Shown in pieces: positions 50,375 through 63,028 of a stretch of 64,000 bases of DNA. Under the pieces are notes generated by a model. That model ran no database searches and had not been told where the DNA came from. It was given only the letters and a program-made list of their open reading frames with translations. The position numbers and the translations under genes were made by a program. Source of the stretch: Stercorarius parasiticus (lineage: Eukaryota; Chordata; Aves; Charadriiformes; Stercorariidae); NCBI GenBank assembly GCA_013396915.1, contig VWZL01002828.1:248001-312000 (forward strand). Direction: 5' to 3'. The stretch's first letter is position 1. The number at the start of each line of letters is the position of its first letter.

Positions 50375-50813
50375 AGAATCACAGAATAGCTGGGGTTGGA
50401 AGGGACCTCTGGAGATCATCTCGTCCAAGCCCCTGCCAGAGCAGGGTCACCCAGAGCAGGTGGCACAGGAACGCGTCCAGGCGGGTTTGGAATGTCTCCA
50501 GAGACGGAGACTCCACCGCCTCTCTGGGCAGCCTGTGCCAGGGCTCTGCCACCCTCGAAGGAAAGAAGTTCCTCCTCAGGTTGAGATGGAACTTCCTACG
50601 GTCAAGTTTGTGCCTGTTACCCCTTGTCCTGTTGCTGGGCACCACTGAGAAGAGCCTGGCCCCATCCTCCTGACACCCACCCTTTCAGTATTTATAAGCA
50701 TGGATAAGGTCCCCCCTCAGTTGCCTTTTTTTTTTCCAGACTGAAGAGACCCAAGTCCCTCAGCCTTTCTTCATAGGAGAGATGTTCCAGCCCCCTCATC
50801 ATCTTGGTAGCCC
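50375..50813 (-). mobile_element. CR1 LINE 3' fragment (7), second subtype
   Basis: A CR1 on the - strand with its tail at the left edge (AGAATCACAGAATAGC). The - strand frame 50379-50645 encodes the end of ORF2 ([40 protein letters not shown]). It extends to about 50813 with reversed ORF2 sequence (AGTCCCTCAGCCTTTCTTC). It is the same subtype as copies 5 and 8. It starts only 350 bases after the coding exon. Confidence 0.95.
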
Positions 50814-50874
50814 TTAACGTCATTAGAACTCTAACATTAAAATCCATTACATTTACCTCTTTGCTTGTATGTTT

Positions 50875-50900
50875 ATTTCTGACTGTCGTAAGTCAGAAAT
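50875..50900. repeat. Short perfect hairpin upstream of the proline-rich exon
   Basis: A 10-bp perfect stem (50875-50884 with 50891-50900) and a 6-base loop GTCGTA. Such stems occur by chance at this length, so it is noted only because of its position before an exon. Confidence 0.5.
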
Positions 50901-51101
50901 CATATCATGCTGTCTGTGGGAAAGGTAAGTGTGAGACTTAAATATATGTCATGCTCTGACACTGACAGCTAAGGAAAACGCCAAGGAGAAACAATTGTCA
51001 TAGGCATAAAAAAGCTTTTAATTTCTGTTTAACAATAATAAAATAAAACAAACCACAAACCCCACCTTACTGAACTTCTTAACTCTCTGATATTTCACTA
51101 G

Positions 51102-51338
51102 ATCACCTCCTCCAAGTCCCTCAACTCAGAGGAGGCCTACGTTAAACAATCCCCCAACCAGACCTTTATCTGGCCGAGGACCCGCTCCTGCAATCCCATC
51201 TCCAGGCCCTCAGTCGGGGGCTCCTCCGGTCCCATTCCGCCCAGGACCACTGCCTCCATTTCCAAGTGGTGGTGAAGCCCTTGGAGGACCTCCTCAGGTT
51301 CCCTCTCGGCCGACCCGGGCTCCTCCCAGTGTCCCAAG
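51102..51338 (+). CDS. DNM3: Dynamin-3 exon: main part of the proline-rich domain
   Basis: The C-terminal proline-rich domain recruits SH3 proteins such as amphiphysin, endophilin and syndapin. This exon completes an Arg codon (AG + A) and encodes 78 further residues, ending with two bases of another Arg codon. Visible motifs are [13 protein letters not shown] (matching in position the dynamin phospho-box, where dynamin-1 is phosphorylated at serines before proline), [27 protein letters not shown] and [20 protein letters not shown] is the PxRPxR type bound by amphiphysin SH3 in dynamin-1. The length of 237 bases preserves phase. The donor GTAAGA follows at 51339. Reading on gives AGG TAA at once, so a retained intron would end the protein at SVPR. 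The usual last exon is not in the window. Confidence 0.96.
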
Positions 51339-51614
51339 GTAAGATGTCTAATCTTCCTGGGGGTGGGCATGGTTCTCTCCCTCTAGCATAACAGACAGAT
51401 TCTGTAGTGTGTCAGAAAGTCGAGCACCGTGGTTGAAAAAGTCTTGTAACAAAGCAAAATTGGACATTCTCTGCAGAGAGTCAAAGGTGTTTTGAGGAAC
51501 CAATTTTTAGGCCAAATATGAGTTTTTGAAAAGGTAGAAAGTTTTTTTCCTGGGAAAAAAAAGTTCCAGTTAGTCAATTTGAAGACACTTGATTATCTTC
51601 CATTAAGAACCCCT

Positions 51615-51900
51615 GTTCTGGTTGTGTTGTACCCACGTCGGGGTGCACAGAGAGAGAGGTCAGCTACCCCTCCACCAGAAGGAGGGACAGGGGTACAACT
51701 CACTTCTGCCATTGTGAGTCCTCACCAGAGGATATAATGCCTCTTCTGGGGGAGAACAAGAATGATCCATGTAGAACCAGTGGAACAAACTGATAGGAGT
51801 CTGATTCTTATTCCACAAGGCGAGTAATTTACAGCCAGTTGAAAACAGTCCGTAGTTGTCTAACAGCGTAGATCATATGGTACAAAACAATTAGTTAAGG
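51615..51900. other. Structured, unexplained segment; possible old LTR piece
   Basis: About 280 bases differ in texture from the intron around them. GTTGTACCC (51626-51634) and GGGTACAAC (51691-51699) are perfect inverted repeats. Between them lies a second nested stem, TACCCCT with AGGGGTA. The rest has CACGTCGGGGTG and CAGCCAGTTG-like patches. The texture recalls bird LTR fragments, but I cannot name a family or find paired termini. Confidence 0.25.
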
Positions 51901-54900
51901 AACGGGATTTTCATCACCAGGTCGTTTCCTTTCCTCCTAGGGCTTTGCATTTATCAGTACTTTTTAAAGCAGCTTTGCATATTTTATAATTTTGTGTGGC
52001 ATTAACTGCTTTTTTAATACAAGTTATATGAATAAAATGTCCTTAATATTTATTTTCACAATGACATAATACACGTAACCACTCAAATTCTATATAAACA
52101 TATATATGAAAGCCTCTGATTCTAAGGGCTTTGGTAACTTCCTAAATTATGAGAGGCATGGGCAGATTAGGCAATGTTGGAACAAAGGGGTTTCTCCATT
52201 TCTAAAAAAATTAACTGTTACATTAAAATTAGTCACAGTTCGCAAAAAAAATGCCAGTTAAATAGAAACAAAAAGAAAACGTGCACATTTTAAGTTTTAT
52301 AAATGGTAATTGAGAAGAGAACTTTTGGAGAAAAACTTTCTTTTAAATAGGTGAGATCTCTTGTAGTTGTCAGTAAGTTAAATTTGAGGCTCATTATTTC
52401 TAATATAATTACCCTTTATAATATGAAGAATAAATAAATGAGGTATATCAAAGGAATTAAGTATTTTTATATATTGCCTAGGAAAAGGGTGCTGTTGCAT
52501 CAGTGCCCGACCATGAAATGCAGTCTTTGATCTTGGTGGATATCCCATAGCTCGCACCCCTGGGGAGAACCCTAGAATTGCCTTTCTGGGTACTAAACTT
52601 TGCTCTGGAAAGGGAGAAGTCTAAGCAACATCCCCTCGCTGGGAGAGCCTGGGACTGAGCTGAAGGGCACCGGCCCCAGTGTTTCCCCCATGCCATGGGA
52701 GGATAAATCACATACTAGATAGAGAAACGAGGTCCAGTGTTTGTCAGTTGTACTACTGGAGAGAACCATAGCTCCCTGGCGTCTCTCACCTTGCCTTGCA
52801 AATGAGCATGTCTCCTTCGTCCTGCCTGGCTGTGATTTTGCATGAACCCTGCTTTCCTGAGGTGGCTTGCCAAGAGCATGTTCTGATGATAATCTTTTTG
52901 ATGCTAAAGTGATAGGTGGGATGGAGACCAGAAAGGAATTTTCTAGCGCACAAAAAAGACACTTGGGTAAGCAACCCGCGAACGACTCAATTTGTGACTG
53001 CCACTGGTGGCATGAGAAGCGGTGGCTGATAAAGGAGGTCAGTGTTTTTAAAATGCTGTAGCTGGATATATAATTGAATGTATGACTGCCTGACATTTTT
53101 GTGGAAAAAAAAAATATCTGCAATACACATCTTCTGGACTGGATCCTAGATGTCTTTTTTAGAGCTATGAAAGCCTCAGACATAAAAAAAAAATAAAAAT
53201 CTCAGCTGCTTAAGAATGAAGGAAGGGTTTACCGTTTTGCTGAAACTTCAGGTTTTTCTCTTGCTGACTAAACTTGGGGAGAGGAAATCCCAGGGAAGGG
53301 GGCTGCAGGGGAAATCACCTGAGGGGGACAGTGTGGCCGACTCCTGTGCCTATTAAATGTTTCTTTTGAGCCCTGGAATTTCTGCTACGCTTGGTCTGGT
53401 TTTAATAACAGCCTTCGCAGGATCATAGGAAATTGACTCAGAAAATGGGTCTGAGATATTAAAAGGGGAAAAAAAATAGTTTTGAGGAAGAGTTCTTGTG
53501 GAAACTTGAGCTTTCCCTGTGACTACCACCATTTTCTGCAGTGATTCCTTGAAGCGTCAGGATCTTTCATATCTAGGGAAATAATTGAGCTTCCGGAGAA
53601 GAAAGTTGTATTTTTAAAGTTCATCTAGCTTTCCAGAGGAGCTTTTTATTGTTGCAGCCCCCGTCGCTGTCACATGGAGCTGAAAATCCTGACATGCTGA
53701 AGAAATAGAAACTTTCTATTTTCTCCTGTTCTGCCTTAAGATAAAAAAAACATGATTTTCAGGGGTGAGATTTGGACTGTCCTTTTCCAACGAGTGGCTG
53801 AGCACACATTTGGTTTGGAGAATTGGGAACCTTATAGTGAAATATAGCCCCTGCCTTTAAAAGAAATACTTTTTTTCCTCAATTTTATTAGCATTTAATC
53901 AAAGGAATTGTACGGAAATGGTGAGCTCTCAGCATTCTCTCCCTGTTCCTCGCTTACTGTACAGGGAAAGGAAAAGGGTTAGGGGAGCAGGAAATAATTT
54001 TCTTCCTTGATTTGCTCTGATTCTAAAGCTGTTTTGGGTTATGTGCTCTGAATATTTCTGTAAGGAAACAGAAACTATTTGCATGATACATGCCTCTCTT
54101 AATTAATCCCACTTGAGGTGGGTGGATCTCTCCCAGCAAAGCCTGTGAGTAAAGGCCCCTGGCTTTAAGGGCTTGATGCCAAAGCATATATGATTTGTGA
54201 AATATTCCCCGCTGCCAGGATTTAGATTATTCCCCCTCTCTCTTAAAAGGCTGCAGTAGTATTTTGAAAGAAAATGCAGCTGTGTGCTTGCTTTGGGAAG
54301 ATGGCTTTAAGCAGGCGCTAGGGCCGCTTTAGCTTACCATGATGTGTGTTTGCCTGCCTCTTTGGGAAGCCTGGTCTTGACCGATTTTTGTTCTACTGTG
54401 GATGCTTTGATTTATAGCTTTTAAATGTCCTGAATGGGAATCTCAGCTTTGCCACAAGGAAAACAATTGAATTGGAGATGTTTTTTCTCCTGGTGGCAGA
54501 GCCCATCGTGTCAGTGGGGGTGGGAGGGTGCTCCCCTCTTCTCTCTGTGCATTCATGAAGGCTTTCCCAACGAAGCACTGGAGGTTGTTACTCGCTTTGC
54601 CATTAAAACATACGTGACCCTGCGTGATGTGGAACCCTGGGACCTGGTTAAATGCGGGTCTTGAAGGGCTGGACCATCCACTCAAGCAGGCAGGAACATA
54701 AATGCTCTCGAGCACGTGTGTGTCACCCTCAGGCTCGCTGGTGCCTGGTCCCTGGGGGCTGAGGGTGGTCTTTACATGCGAGACGAGTAGCGAGGAGAGA
54801 ATTAATGTTGTGCTGCTCGTGAACAGTCCCATACTCTCCCTTTGATGTACTTCAGCCCACAGCCAGCCAGCATGGAAGGGGTGATGGCTGCTACGCAGCT

Positions 54901-57900
54901 ACGTTTTATTATGCCACCGAGGCTAATTACATGACGTGTTGCATTTGTAACTACATTACATCTTCCATCTACATTGTAAGCCATCATTACGTGTTTCTGC
55001 CAACCCGGCACAAACTTACACTTGACAGTAATTACAGTTAGAAATGTCCAGACAAAGTCAGAAGTGCTGCAGAAAGCATCGCTGCCTGACATGTCCTGGT
55101 CCACAGGCTCTGCCCTTAGCTCTTTGGTTGCCAATTATCAACCATTAAGTAAGCTTTCTGTGATGGATTTGTATGGATTAGGGTTCTTGGGAAAGATTTA
55201 ATGTAATGTCTAACCCAATAACATTTGATGTCATTATTGAATGATAAAGGAATTCCTTGCAAAAAATTGCACATGCTCCTTTGATTAAAGGCTGTCATAG
55301 TGCACAGGCATATAAGGCCAGAAGGGTTATCCTGCCTTAGCCTGGGAATCTCCTCTCTTCGGAAAGCTTGACCTAACAGCCTTAAAAGCTTACTGCTGTA
55401 TTTTTTTAATGGAATATAAATAATAATCAAATAGCCATTGCATCAAATTCTTCTGGCAGGACAACTAAGTGAGTTGGATGGTCTCAATCTTAATGCCCAA
55501 AGAGAAAAGCACAGCTCCAGCCAGCAGTAGCATCCATTTGTCCTCTTTGAATGGATCGTCGGTGAAGGTTATAGTCAAAAAGTTTAATTGTATAATCAGC
55601 AATTAGGAGTGTTTAAGGTGAGCAAAGAGACAAGAGTGTTTTATGGAGGGATTTCAAAATGCTGCTGAATTTCAGGGGGAAAAGAAAGACAAAAAATAAC
55701 TACTTTAATTCTGCATTTCATGTCTGTGATCGAGAGAATATACAGCTACACAAGTGACGCAAAGCCAGAGCCCACCACAGGAGGGGACACTGCTCTTCCG
55801 TAATCAGTATGTTTCCAACTCCGCCTGTCCAAGGACCCCAAAATCACAAGACCTATGAGAATATAAATTACTCTTTCTGAGATTTCTGCCCTGGGGAAAG
55901 ACACCCCTGTGTAATTTGTTACCAGTCTAATTTATATTTCTTGTTGAAATGCACACCCAGTAATACGTTCCTTTTGCTGCTGGCTGCTTCAGGCAGGACA
56001 GTCCATTCATTTTCTCTTATCTTTTAGAAAGGGAGCTCTGCTTTTTCCCTCCTCCACTGGCTCCTTTATCACTCTTTTGGTTTCCCTTTTTTCTGCCCTT
56101 CCCTCGCTGTCCCTTTCTTGACCATCCTGTTTGCTTCCTCTTTCACCTTCTCCCTTCACTTGGTTTCCTGCCCAGTACATTTGTCTCCCTTCCCCACGTA
56201 TTCCCTCCTTTCCTTCTCACCATCTTGTCTTGGTTTCTTTCCAATTTATCCCATCCCTCACACCTTGGGAAATCTGTCTCCTGCTCCTTGCATCTCTGTC
56301 TTCTTTTAAAGTTTTTCAGACCGTTTTCGAAACATACAATGCAATATTTGGCAATCTTTCTTAACAGCAGCCTGGTGTCTGTGGCTGTGACAACCATTAG
56401 AAACACTAGCTACACGACTTAGGGTAGCCATGCTGCCATGTGGAAAACCAGTTGAGGAATACTGGTTGTCTTACCTGGGGTCATCTGGCAGCTTCAGTCC
56501 TAACAGAAGTCATGAAAGAGGTAGCATTCTGAATGAGGATAAATACTGGAGGCATTGACCAGAAAGCAGGTCACGACAGGTTTTAAAAACATGTAAAATA
56601 TCACGATACAACAACTCTTGTGGTTTCGTTATAATTCGGTAATACCGATCTTAGGAGAAATTTGGAGTGGCACTTGCACACAATTCTTCTGCCTGAACAG
56701 TAATGCCACGAGAGATACAGGAGGGTCTCCGCTTCTGCTCCAGGAGCTTCACTGATGGCTGCCCCTTAAAAAGATGGCTTTCTTCTAGACTAGCGATAGG
56801 ATTTTGTTCACTGCCTTCCTTCATGTACCTCTCCTCCAGATGACTGTCCTGAAGACCAAGTAAAACGAAGTTCATGGGATGTCAGACATTGCAACACAGG
56901 TATTTTCAGCAAAAGCTTTTTTTTTTGTGTGTGTTCTTAGCCTTTTCTCTCTCAAGATACTATTAGTAGAAGGAAGTGGTTTTTATTTTTAGCGTCTCTC
57001 AACTTGAAACAGGAGAGTCAAACAATAGCCAAAAATACAAGAACCTGAAGATGTGTTTTGTCCTCAGTAATTATTTGATCTCATAACAGAGTAGTTTGGT
57101 AACAGGCTGTAAGCAGGGAATTTCTTGCCTTGTCTGAAAGAGTGGGCAGAATAGCAGTGCATTTCTAGCCTTCCTTATGCTAGAAGAGAAAATGTACAAG
57201 AGATAGCAGAGAAATAGAGAGAAAGCAGTGATGATTTAAACTTCCTGAACCTGCAGGCATCTTGAAAGGCTCTCCTTGAAACTCTCCTGTCCCCTGCAAC
57301 CTGTACTGGATCGTTAGTGAATGGGGGCACTCAATGGCTGCATTAACAACAGTGACACTGATAATCATGTTAGTTGTCATCATGGACGAGAAGAGGTGCA
57401 ATTCCAGCTGAAGTTGACAACCAGGATGTTTGCTCCCTTTCTTGCACCGAGGTAAGTAAGGAGAAGAGAGACAAAAAGGCAGAGGAAGGTCAAAGGTGAG
57501 TAGGAAGGAAGAACAGAGTGGGCAGAAGTAGATGCGTGGTACCTGATTCTCATTGATGCTGAACAATACAGCTAAACACAGACCAGTACACAAGACCTGA
57601 GCTATTATGCAAAGATTACATGTTCCTCCTGCTGATTTTGAGGCCCTTCTATTGTTGTCTTCTGTGGACGGAGGAAGGTAGACCAGTGTTCTGAATGTAT
57701 CACTCAACTCTGAACTCTCTCTTCTTCCATGGGCAGTTTTGATCCTCTTGACCATCCTGACCTAGGGTTGCTGAAAGGTTGGGACAGTCCTTCACCACTG
57801 TGTTGCACGCTTGCTTACTTGACATGTTCCCTGCTGAAGAGCACACAGTTTAAGAACAATAGTCTTTCTTGGTCACTCCATTGAATTAATTTTTTTGTTT

Positions 57901-60881
57901 ATTCAAGCTGAGTTTTCCATATGACACAGTAATTCCCTGAAATGACTAATTCGAAAATGCAACGATGTATTTGTATGTGCGTGTGATAGATGTTAATTTA
58001 TGATGGTCATATAGAAAATGTAGCTTGAGTTACAAGTAATAAATTAATCTAGTGGAGCATCATATTTTGGACCTTTGCCTCTGAAAGGAGTATCTGTATT
58101 AAGTTAAATCACACACAGCGGAACCTCAGTAACCCTAATGCTTTGGAACAGTGTTAGCATTTGAATTAATGGAGATTTATATTGCTGCAGTATGGTGGTG
58201 GCTAGTGGAAGGACCCATTCTTCCCATCCACTCTTATTTTTTTGTTTCTTTCATGTAAAAGAACAAATCTGAGAAATTTTCACTCTCTTGGACCATTACG
58301 TTGGTAATAACAGACAGATATTCCCCAACTCCTTTTTCCGTTCATCACCATTGAGTGCTGTTTCTCGTTTATCCCATAATCGTCATCTCCTCCTGATCCT
58401 TGTCCATGATTCCTGCTTTACTGCTCTTAATGTCGTCATACTTTTTCTGTTTTTCCTACTTTCTTACGACCTGTGTCACTAGCAGCAAGTGTCTTTCCTC
58501 CTCTTGGTTTTCCACTTCCACTCAAGACCCTTTCTCTTGAGTTGATGTTTGGGAGACCCCATAGTAGCTGTACTGCATCTGTTGTAGGCCAGAAAGAGCT
58601 TTAAGTATGCATAGACTGTAGACTAACTAATCAGGCTCACAAACCAGGTCTTACATCTGTTCTTCAACCATGATGGCTACAGTAGTTTCACTTCTGGTTT
58701 GGGTTTTCTGTCAAGTCCAGAAGCTGATAGAGGTTGAGTGGTACCATATAAAAGTTAGACAGGTTGATAGAAGAGCCCAGAAAAGTAGAGGCTAAGCTGT
58801 GGGGGATTCTCAGGATCTTATTGAGACAGAGAAAACTATAAAAATAAAATTAGTCAAGGTATTTATAACTATCCGAAGAACAAGTTACCTAGTCTCTCTA
58901 AATTATAACTGGAATGAGAATCTATATTTACTCCTCACCTGAAGTCACTCGTTTATCCCTTTTTTGTATGCCTCGCATGCAGATTTGTGTTGTCACTTAA
59001 AATAAAATTTGCCTGCAGTCAGACTTAAAGCTGCTTAGAGACTTTTTAAAAAATATTTTCTTGTTAAATTCTGCAAAGACGATGTCACGTATCAGTGTAC
59101 GCCAAGATGGCTGCTTTATAGGGAAACCAAGCTCATGGAAAAGGGAGAGAATAATAGACTTTTGTTTACAATTTCAGATCTATAGGATGTAGCATAAAAT
59201 ATGGTTATGTGCCTTCCACAAGTGTTCTCTGGTGGTCACAAGCAAACAAGAATGTAAAATGTAAGTGGAAATGAAAGCCTTTTATTTAGAAGTACGTTTG
59301 CTGCGCTGGGAGAAGAGAAGCCATCTTCTGTGAGTGGGGCCTCCCATGGTAATTACAGCCATGCGTTACTGAAAGCATATTTTGTAGACTCTGTGTGGGG
59401 AGCGATAGCACTTCTCGAAAGGCAAATGCTTGAAGAGCTCCCATATGTTTCTGATCGAATTTTAAGTCTAGACTTGCTTTATTTAGTTTCTTTTGCTCTG
59501 CATTTGCCTAGCTAAAGCTTTTAGGAGTTCTTTTAAAACTGGAAAAATGGGGTGTGCTGCTTAGCTTAAAAATAAACGTAAAACTTTTCCTTTTTCAAAA
59601 AGGTTTTGCATGGGGGTAAGAGTTATCCTCCGTTCAAAACCCCACGGAGCTCTTCAAAGAAGGAGTCTCTGCAGCAACATCAGGGAGTTATTAAATACAT
59701 ACTTAGTCCACAATTTTCATTGGTAAATTCTTTATGTCTGCTTAATGTGTGCTAGTTAGAAGAACTGATTCTTTCTGCAGACTCGTTTACTCAACCCTGG
59801 GGACCTATGATCCCCTGCCCCTTTAGCATTAACTTTTACAAACACTGTTTCCCTTTTTTTTTTTTTAAATTAAAAAACAAACAAACCAACAACCAACACA
59901 ACAGCCTGAGCAGCCCGTTAAAGGGGCCAGGCGGCGGGACTCAGCCCCAAAACTCAAAAACTCAGCTGAAATGTTGGAGACAATAACCGCATTGGAATTA
60001 CTGCAGCAGGGACATTTTTAGAATAAGGAGCTTTCTATGAATCGGGAGCTGCCTTTCAGGGCCTGGGAAGAGCTCGGCACCGTGGGACAGTCAGAATCAC
60101 TCCGATAACGCAGAGAAAATGCGGTCCACGCCGTCTCTACCGCTATCATCTTCTGGCCTCAGACTAAACATTTAATTGGGCTTAGTCACATATTTACTCA
60201 CTGACATGGCAGCTAGTGTGGAGCGGGGATTTGGGGGAGGTTGTTTTTCTCTGGTTTTCCCCTGCTCCTGTCCACAGGCAGGCTGGAGCTCCCCCTGCTG
60301 CTCTCCTCTCCTATCCGGGTTATATTACACATGTGGAGGGTCTGGCAATTCTCATTTATGAAACCTTTTCTCAGAAAGCCATGGTGCCGAAATCACGCCA
60401 AAGCTTCTTCCCACAGCCCTGCGTTTTTTGGAGGTGCCCAGAAGAGAGAGGAAAGGCGGGACTACATTTGTCCCACAGATACTCTGTTATCTCAAGGTGG
60501 GGGTTTGGGTGCCCAGGCTCCTGCATCCCTCCATCCCGGGGAGCGGGAGAGGCAAGAGATGAGGATGAGATTCCTTTTAGGGGGATAAAAAGGTTTGAAT
60601 CCTACTCTCAGTGTAAAAACGGTCAAGTAATGATTTGTCACCTTGACAGGGAAATCTAGTGACAGGCAACTTCTGGGCTTGTCCTTTCCCTCACTTCAAC
60701 TTGAGCTTTGGCTTGTACTAGTTGTTACTACGTGCTGGTGGCTGTCACAGCCGAGGTCTCGTCCCCAAGATGAACCCTGTGCCGTGCTCTGCCCAGGGAC
60801 TGGGGGGCACGGCCCCTCCTGCTGCATTTACTGGCACAGGGAACCAGACACTGCCCAGGAGGCTGTCAGCAGTGGGACTGG

Positions 60882-61270
60882 AGTGAAGGATTTGGGTCTT
60901 TTTAGTCTGGAAAAAAGACAGCTGAGGGGGGATCTTATCCATGCTTATAAATACTGAAAGGGTGGGTGTCAGGAGGATGGGGCCAGGCTCTTTTCAGTGG
61001 TGCCCAGCGACAGGACAAGGGGTAACAGGCACAAACTTGACCACAGGAAGTTCCATCTCAACATGAGGAGGAACTTCTTTCCTTTGAGGGTGGCAGAGCC
61101 CTGGCACAGGCTGCCCAGAGAGGTGGTGGAGTCTCCGTCCCTGGAGACATTCCAAACCCGCTTGGACGCGTTCCTGTGCCACCTGCTCTGGGTGACCCTG
61201 CTCTGGCAGGGGCTTGGACTAGATGATCTCCAGAGGTCCCTTCCAACCCCAGCTATTCTGTGATTCTGTG
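60882..61270 (+). mobile_element. CR1 LINE 3' fragment (8), second subtype
   Basis: Begins with a diverged ORF2 block (GGATTTGGGTCTTTTTAGTC, like the [14 protein letters not shown] region). It continues with the ORF2 end in the frame 60997-61263 ([40 protein letters not shown]) and the 3' tail ATTCTGTGATTCTGTG. It is 5'-truncated and broken between frames, so inactive. Confidence 0.95.
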
Positions 61271-61730
61271 TGAATGGTGCTTTTGCAGGTCTTTTCCCAA
61301 GTGCTGTCTTTTCCCAAACATCTGCCACTCTTTTGGAAGGCACCTCTGATTGACAGGGTGTAGCTCCCACTCCTCTGGTCATGGTGTGTGGGGTTAAGGA
61401 GCTGGAAGGAAGCCCTGCACAGCTGCATGGGAGCCAGGCAGCACCTTCACGGGGCCGGCAGAGGAGAGGGGCTGGAGCTGAGGAGAGCTCTGCCCGTTCC
61501 TCACGTACGTCCCTGCCTGTACCCGTTGAGAAGACGCACACAAGCATATGTATGCAGAGCATCTCAGAGACACGCCTGCATCTCCACCGACAGGTATTCC
61601 TGGTGGGAATCGGTTGGGGAGAGCTTGGGCTGGGGTGTCCCCTGGCTGGGCAGAGCTGCCCGTGGGGCAGTGCCGTAGGGAGAAGGTGGCTGATGTGGGG
61701 AGAGGCTGCAGTGTGGCGCGGAGCCCCAGG

Positions 61731-61742
61731 CCACCGCGGTGG
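61731..61742. other. 12-bp palindrome in a CpG-rich patch
   Basis: CCACCGCGGTGG is a perfect palindrome within roughly 380 bases (61380-61760) that contain about a dozen CpGs, more than the surrounding intron. No promoter, first exon or transcript start could be recognised. Confidence 0.4.
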
Positions 61743-62995
61743 CAGCGGCTCCTCCTCAGAGAAGCACCCCATGGGGTATTGGTTTCTTGAAGTGGTGCTC
61801 TGGAGCAGAAAGGGAGAGCCTGCTGGGGGATTCTTCTGTTCAGGTCTGGATTGAGCTTGAAGGAAAATTGAAAATAATGGTCAGGGTGCAATAACGGCTC
61901 CAGTTCAAGGAGGAAATGGGGCTCAGACCTGATTTTGGTTCAGGTTTGGGTTTGACTGATTATATCCAGGAAATCCTCCCGCTGTGCTCTCCAGTTTCTG
62001 ATCCTGCTGGGCTAAATAGCAATTTGCCTAAATTACATTATTTGAACCTAGTGTGCTGCATTCAACCTGGTATTAAAATGCATGCTTGGGCTTGTATCTT
62101 TTAAATTTGATATGAAGACAGCTGTGTGCATTTTCCCTTGTTTGTAAATTGTATGCACATGATACGATGTTTTCAGTAAGCGCTAAACAATGCAATGTGA
62201 GGCATTTCAACAAAGGAATAATTTAATGCAACCCAGCAGAAATGCAGAGCCTTAGAAGTGGTTCTTTATGAAACTACAAATTTTGGAAATGGGTCCAGAA
62301 GACCTACACTGGAGCAACACAAGAAACAATAGTTAACGCAGTAACGTTTTTTCTGTAAGAAAAATACACCATGAAGAAATTATATTTTGCCTATTTTTTT
62401 AGCTTGTTGATTTAATTGAACGCTTCAGTTGGCATATTTTGTATGCGTTGCATGTTAGGGATTAAAATTCTCCTTTCTTCACTAAAAGAGAATATTGTCG
62501 TACAAGATGCACTTGGAGCCAAGCAAGACTTTTTTTTTTTTTTTGTCAAGTGTAAATTTGTCTCGCGTATTATGTTCCAGTTCAAAGCAGATTAACACAT
62601 TGTTACGTTCTTTTCATCTTTTGTTTAGCTTTAGCGGAATGAGATGTGTTTCCTTTGTAATCTTCGGAGACAGGAGCTGTTCCTGCTCTCACAGGTGGAG
62701 GACAGCGTTAGGGAGGGCTGGATGATTTGTCTTGGTCTTTAATGAAGTCTGACAAAGCTGGATGGGAACCGAAGAGCCCTCAGCTCCCCACCTCATTCGC
62801 ACCACAGGTTCACCCTCTCTTAGGGCAGCTGTTACCCTCTCGTGGTGATCGGGGCTGGCTTAAGGAATAAAGAGAGAGCTGGTACTTCCCGTTAAAGAAA
62901 ACAGGGAGCAAAAACACCGTGTAAGAGATGGACCGGAATAACTGCAGCAACAAACCCCTGCTGGAGGGTGCTGCTAAGGGAACAGCCTGGCTGTG

Positions 62996-63028
62996 AGGTA
63001 TATTTAGGTATATTTAGGTATATTTATA
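62996..63028 (+). repeat. Tandem repeat of a 10-base unit
   Basis: Just over three copies of AGGTATATTT in direct succession. This is a short simple repeat, likely variable. Confidence 0.85.

Larger units (their letters stand above)
50025..51101 (+). other. DNM3: DNM3 intron, 1.1 kb, before the proline-rich exon
   Basis: The donor is GTAAGA; the acceptor is GATATTTCACTAG. A 439-base CR1 in the antisense direction fills about 40% of it. A perfect 10-bp hairpin with a 6-base loop lies at 50875-50900 (ATTTCTGACT paired with AGTCAGAAAT), about 200 bases before the acceptor. Nothing else was seen. Confidence 0.9.

Noticed and set aside
52593..53183. 196-codon open frame on the - strand
   Set aside because: The longest frame outside CR1 regions, but it lacks any family motif and reads through A/T runs; treated as chance.
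57180..57755. 191-codon open frame on the - strand
   Set aside because: No recognisable domain, erratic composition, no splice or promoter context; probably a chance frame in intron sequence.
60969..61772. 267-codon open frame on the - strand
   Set aside because: About the first third by position (60969-61270) is the reverse of CR1 copy 8; the rest is GC-rich intron sequence, where stop codons are rare.
61394..61891. Overlapping long frames on both strands near 61.4-61.9 kb
   Set aside because: Overlapping frames on both strands in GC-rich DNA are expected without coding; no domain seen.
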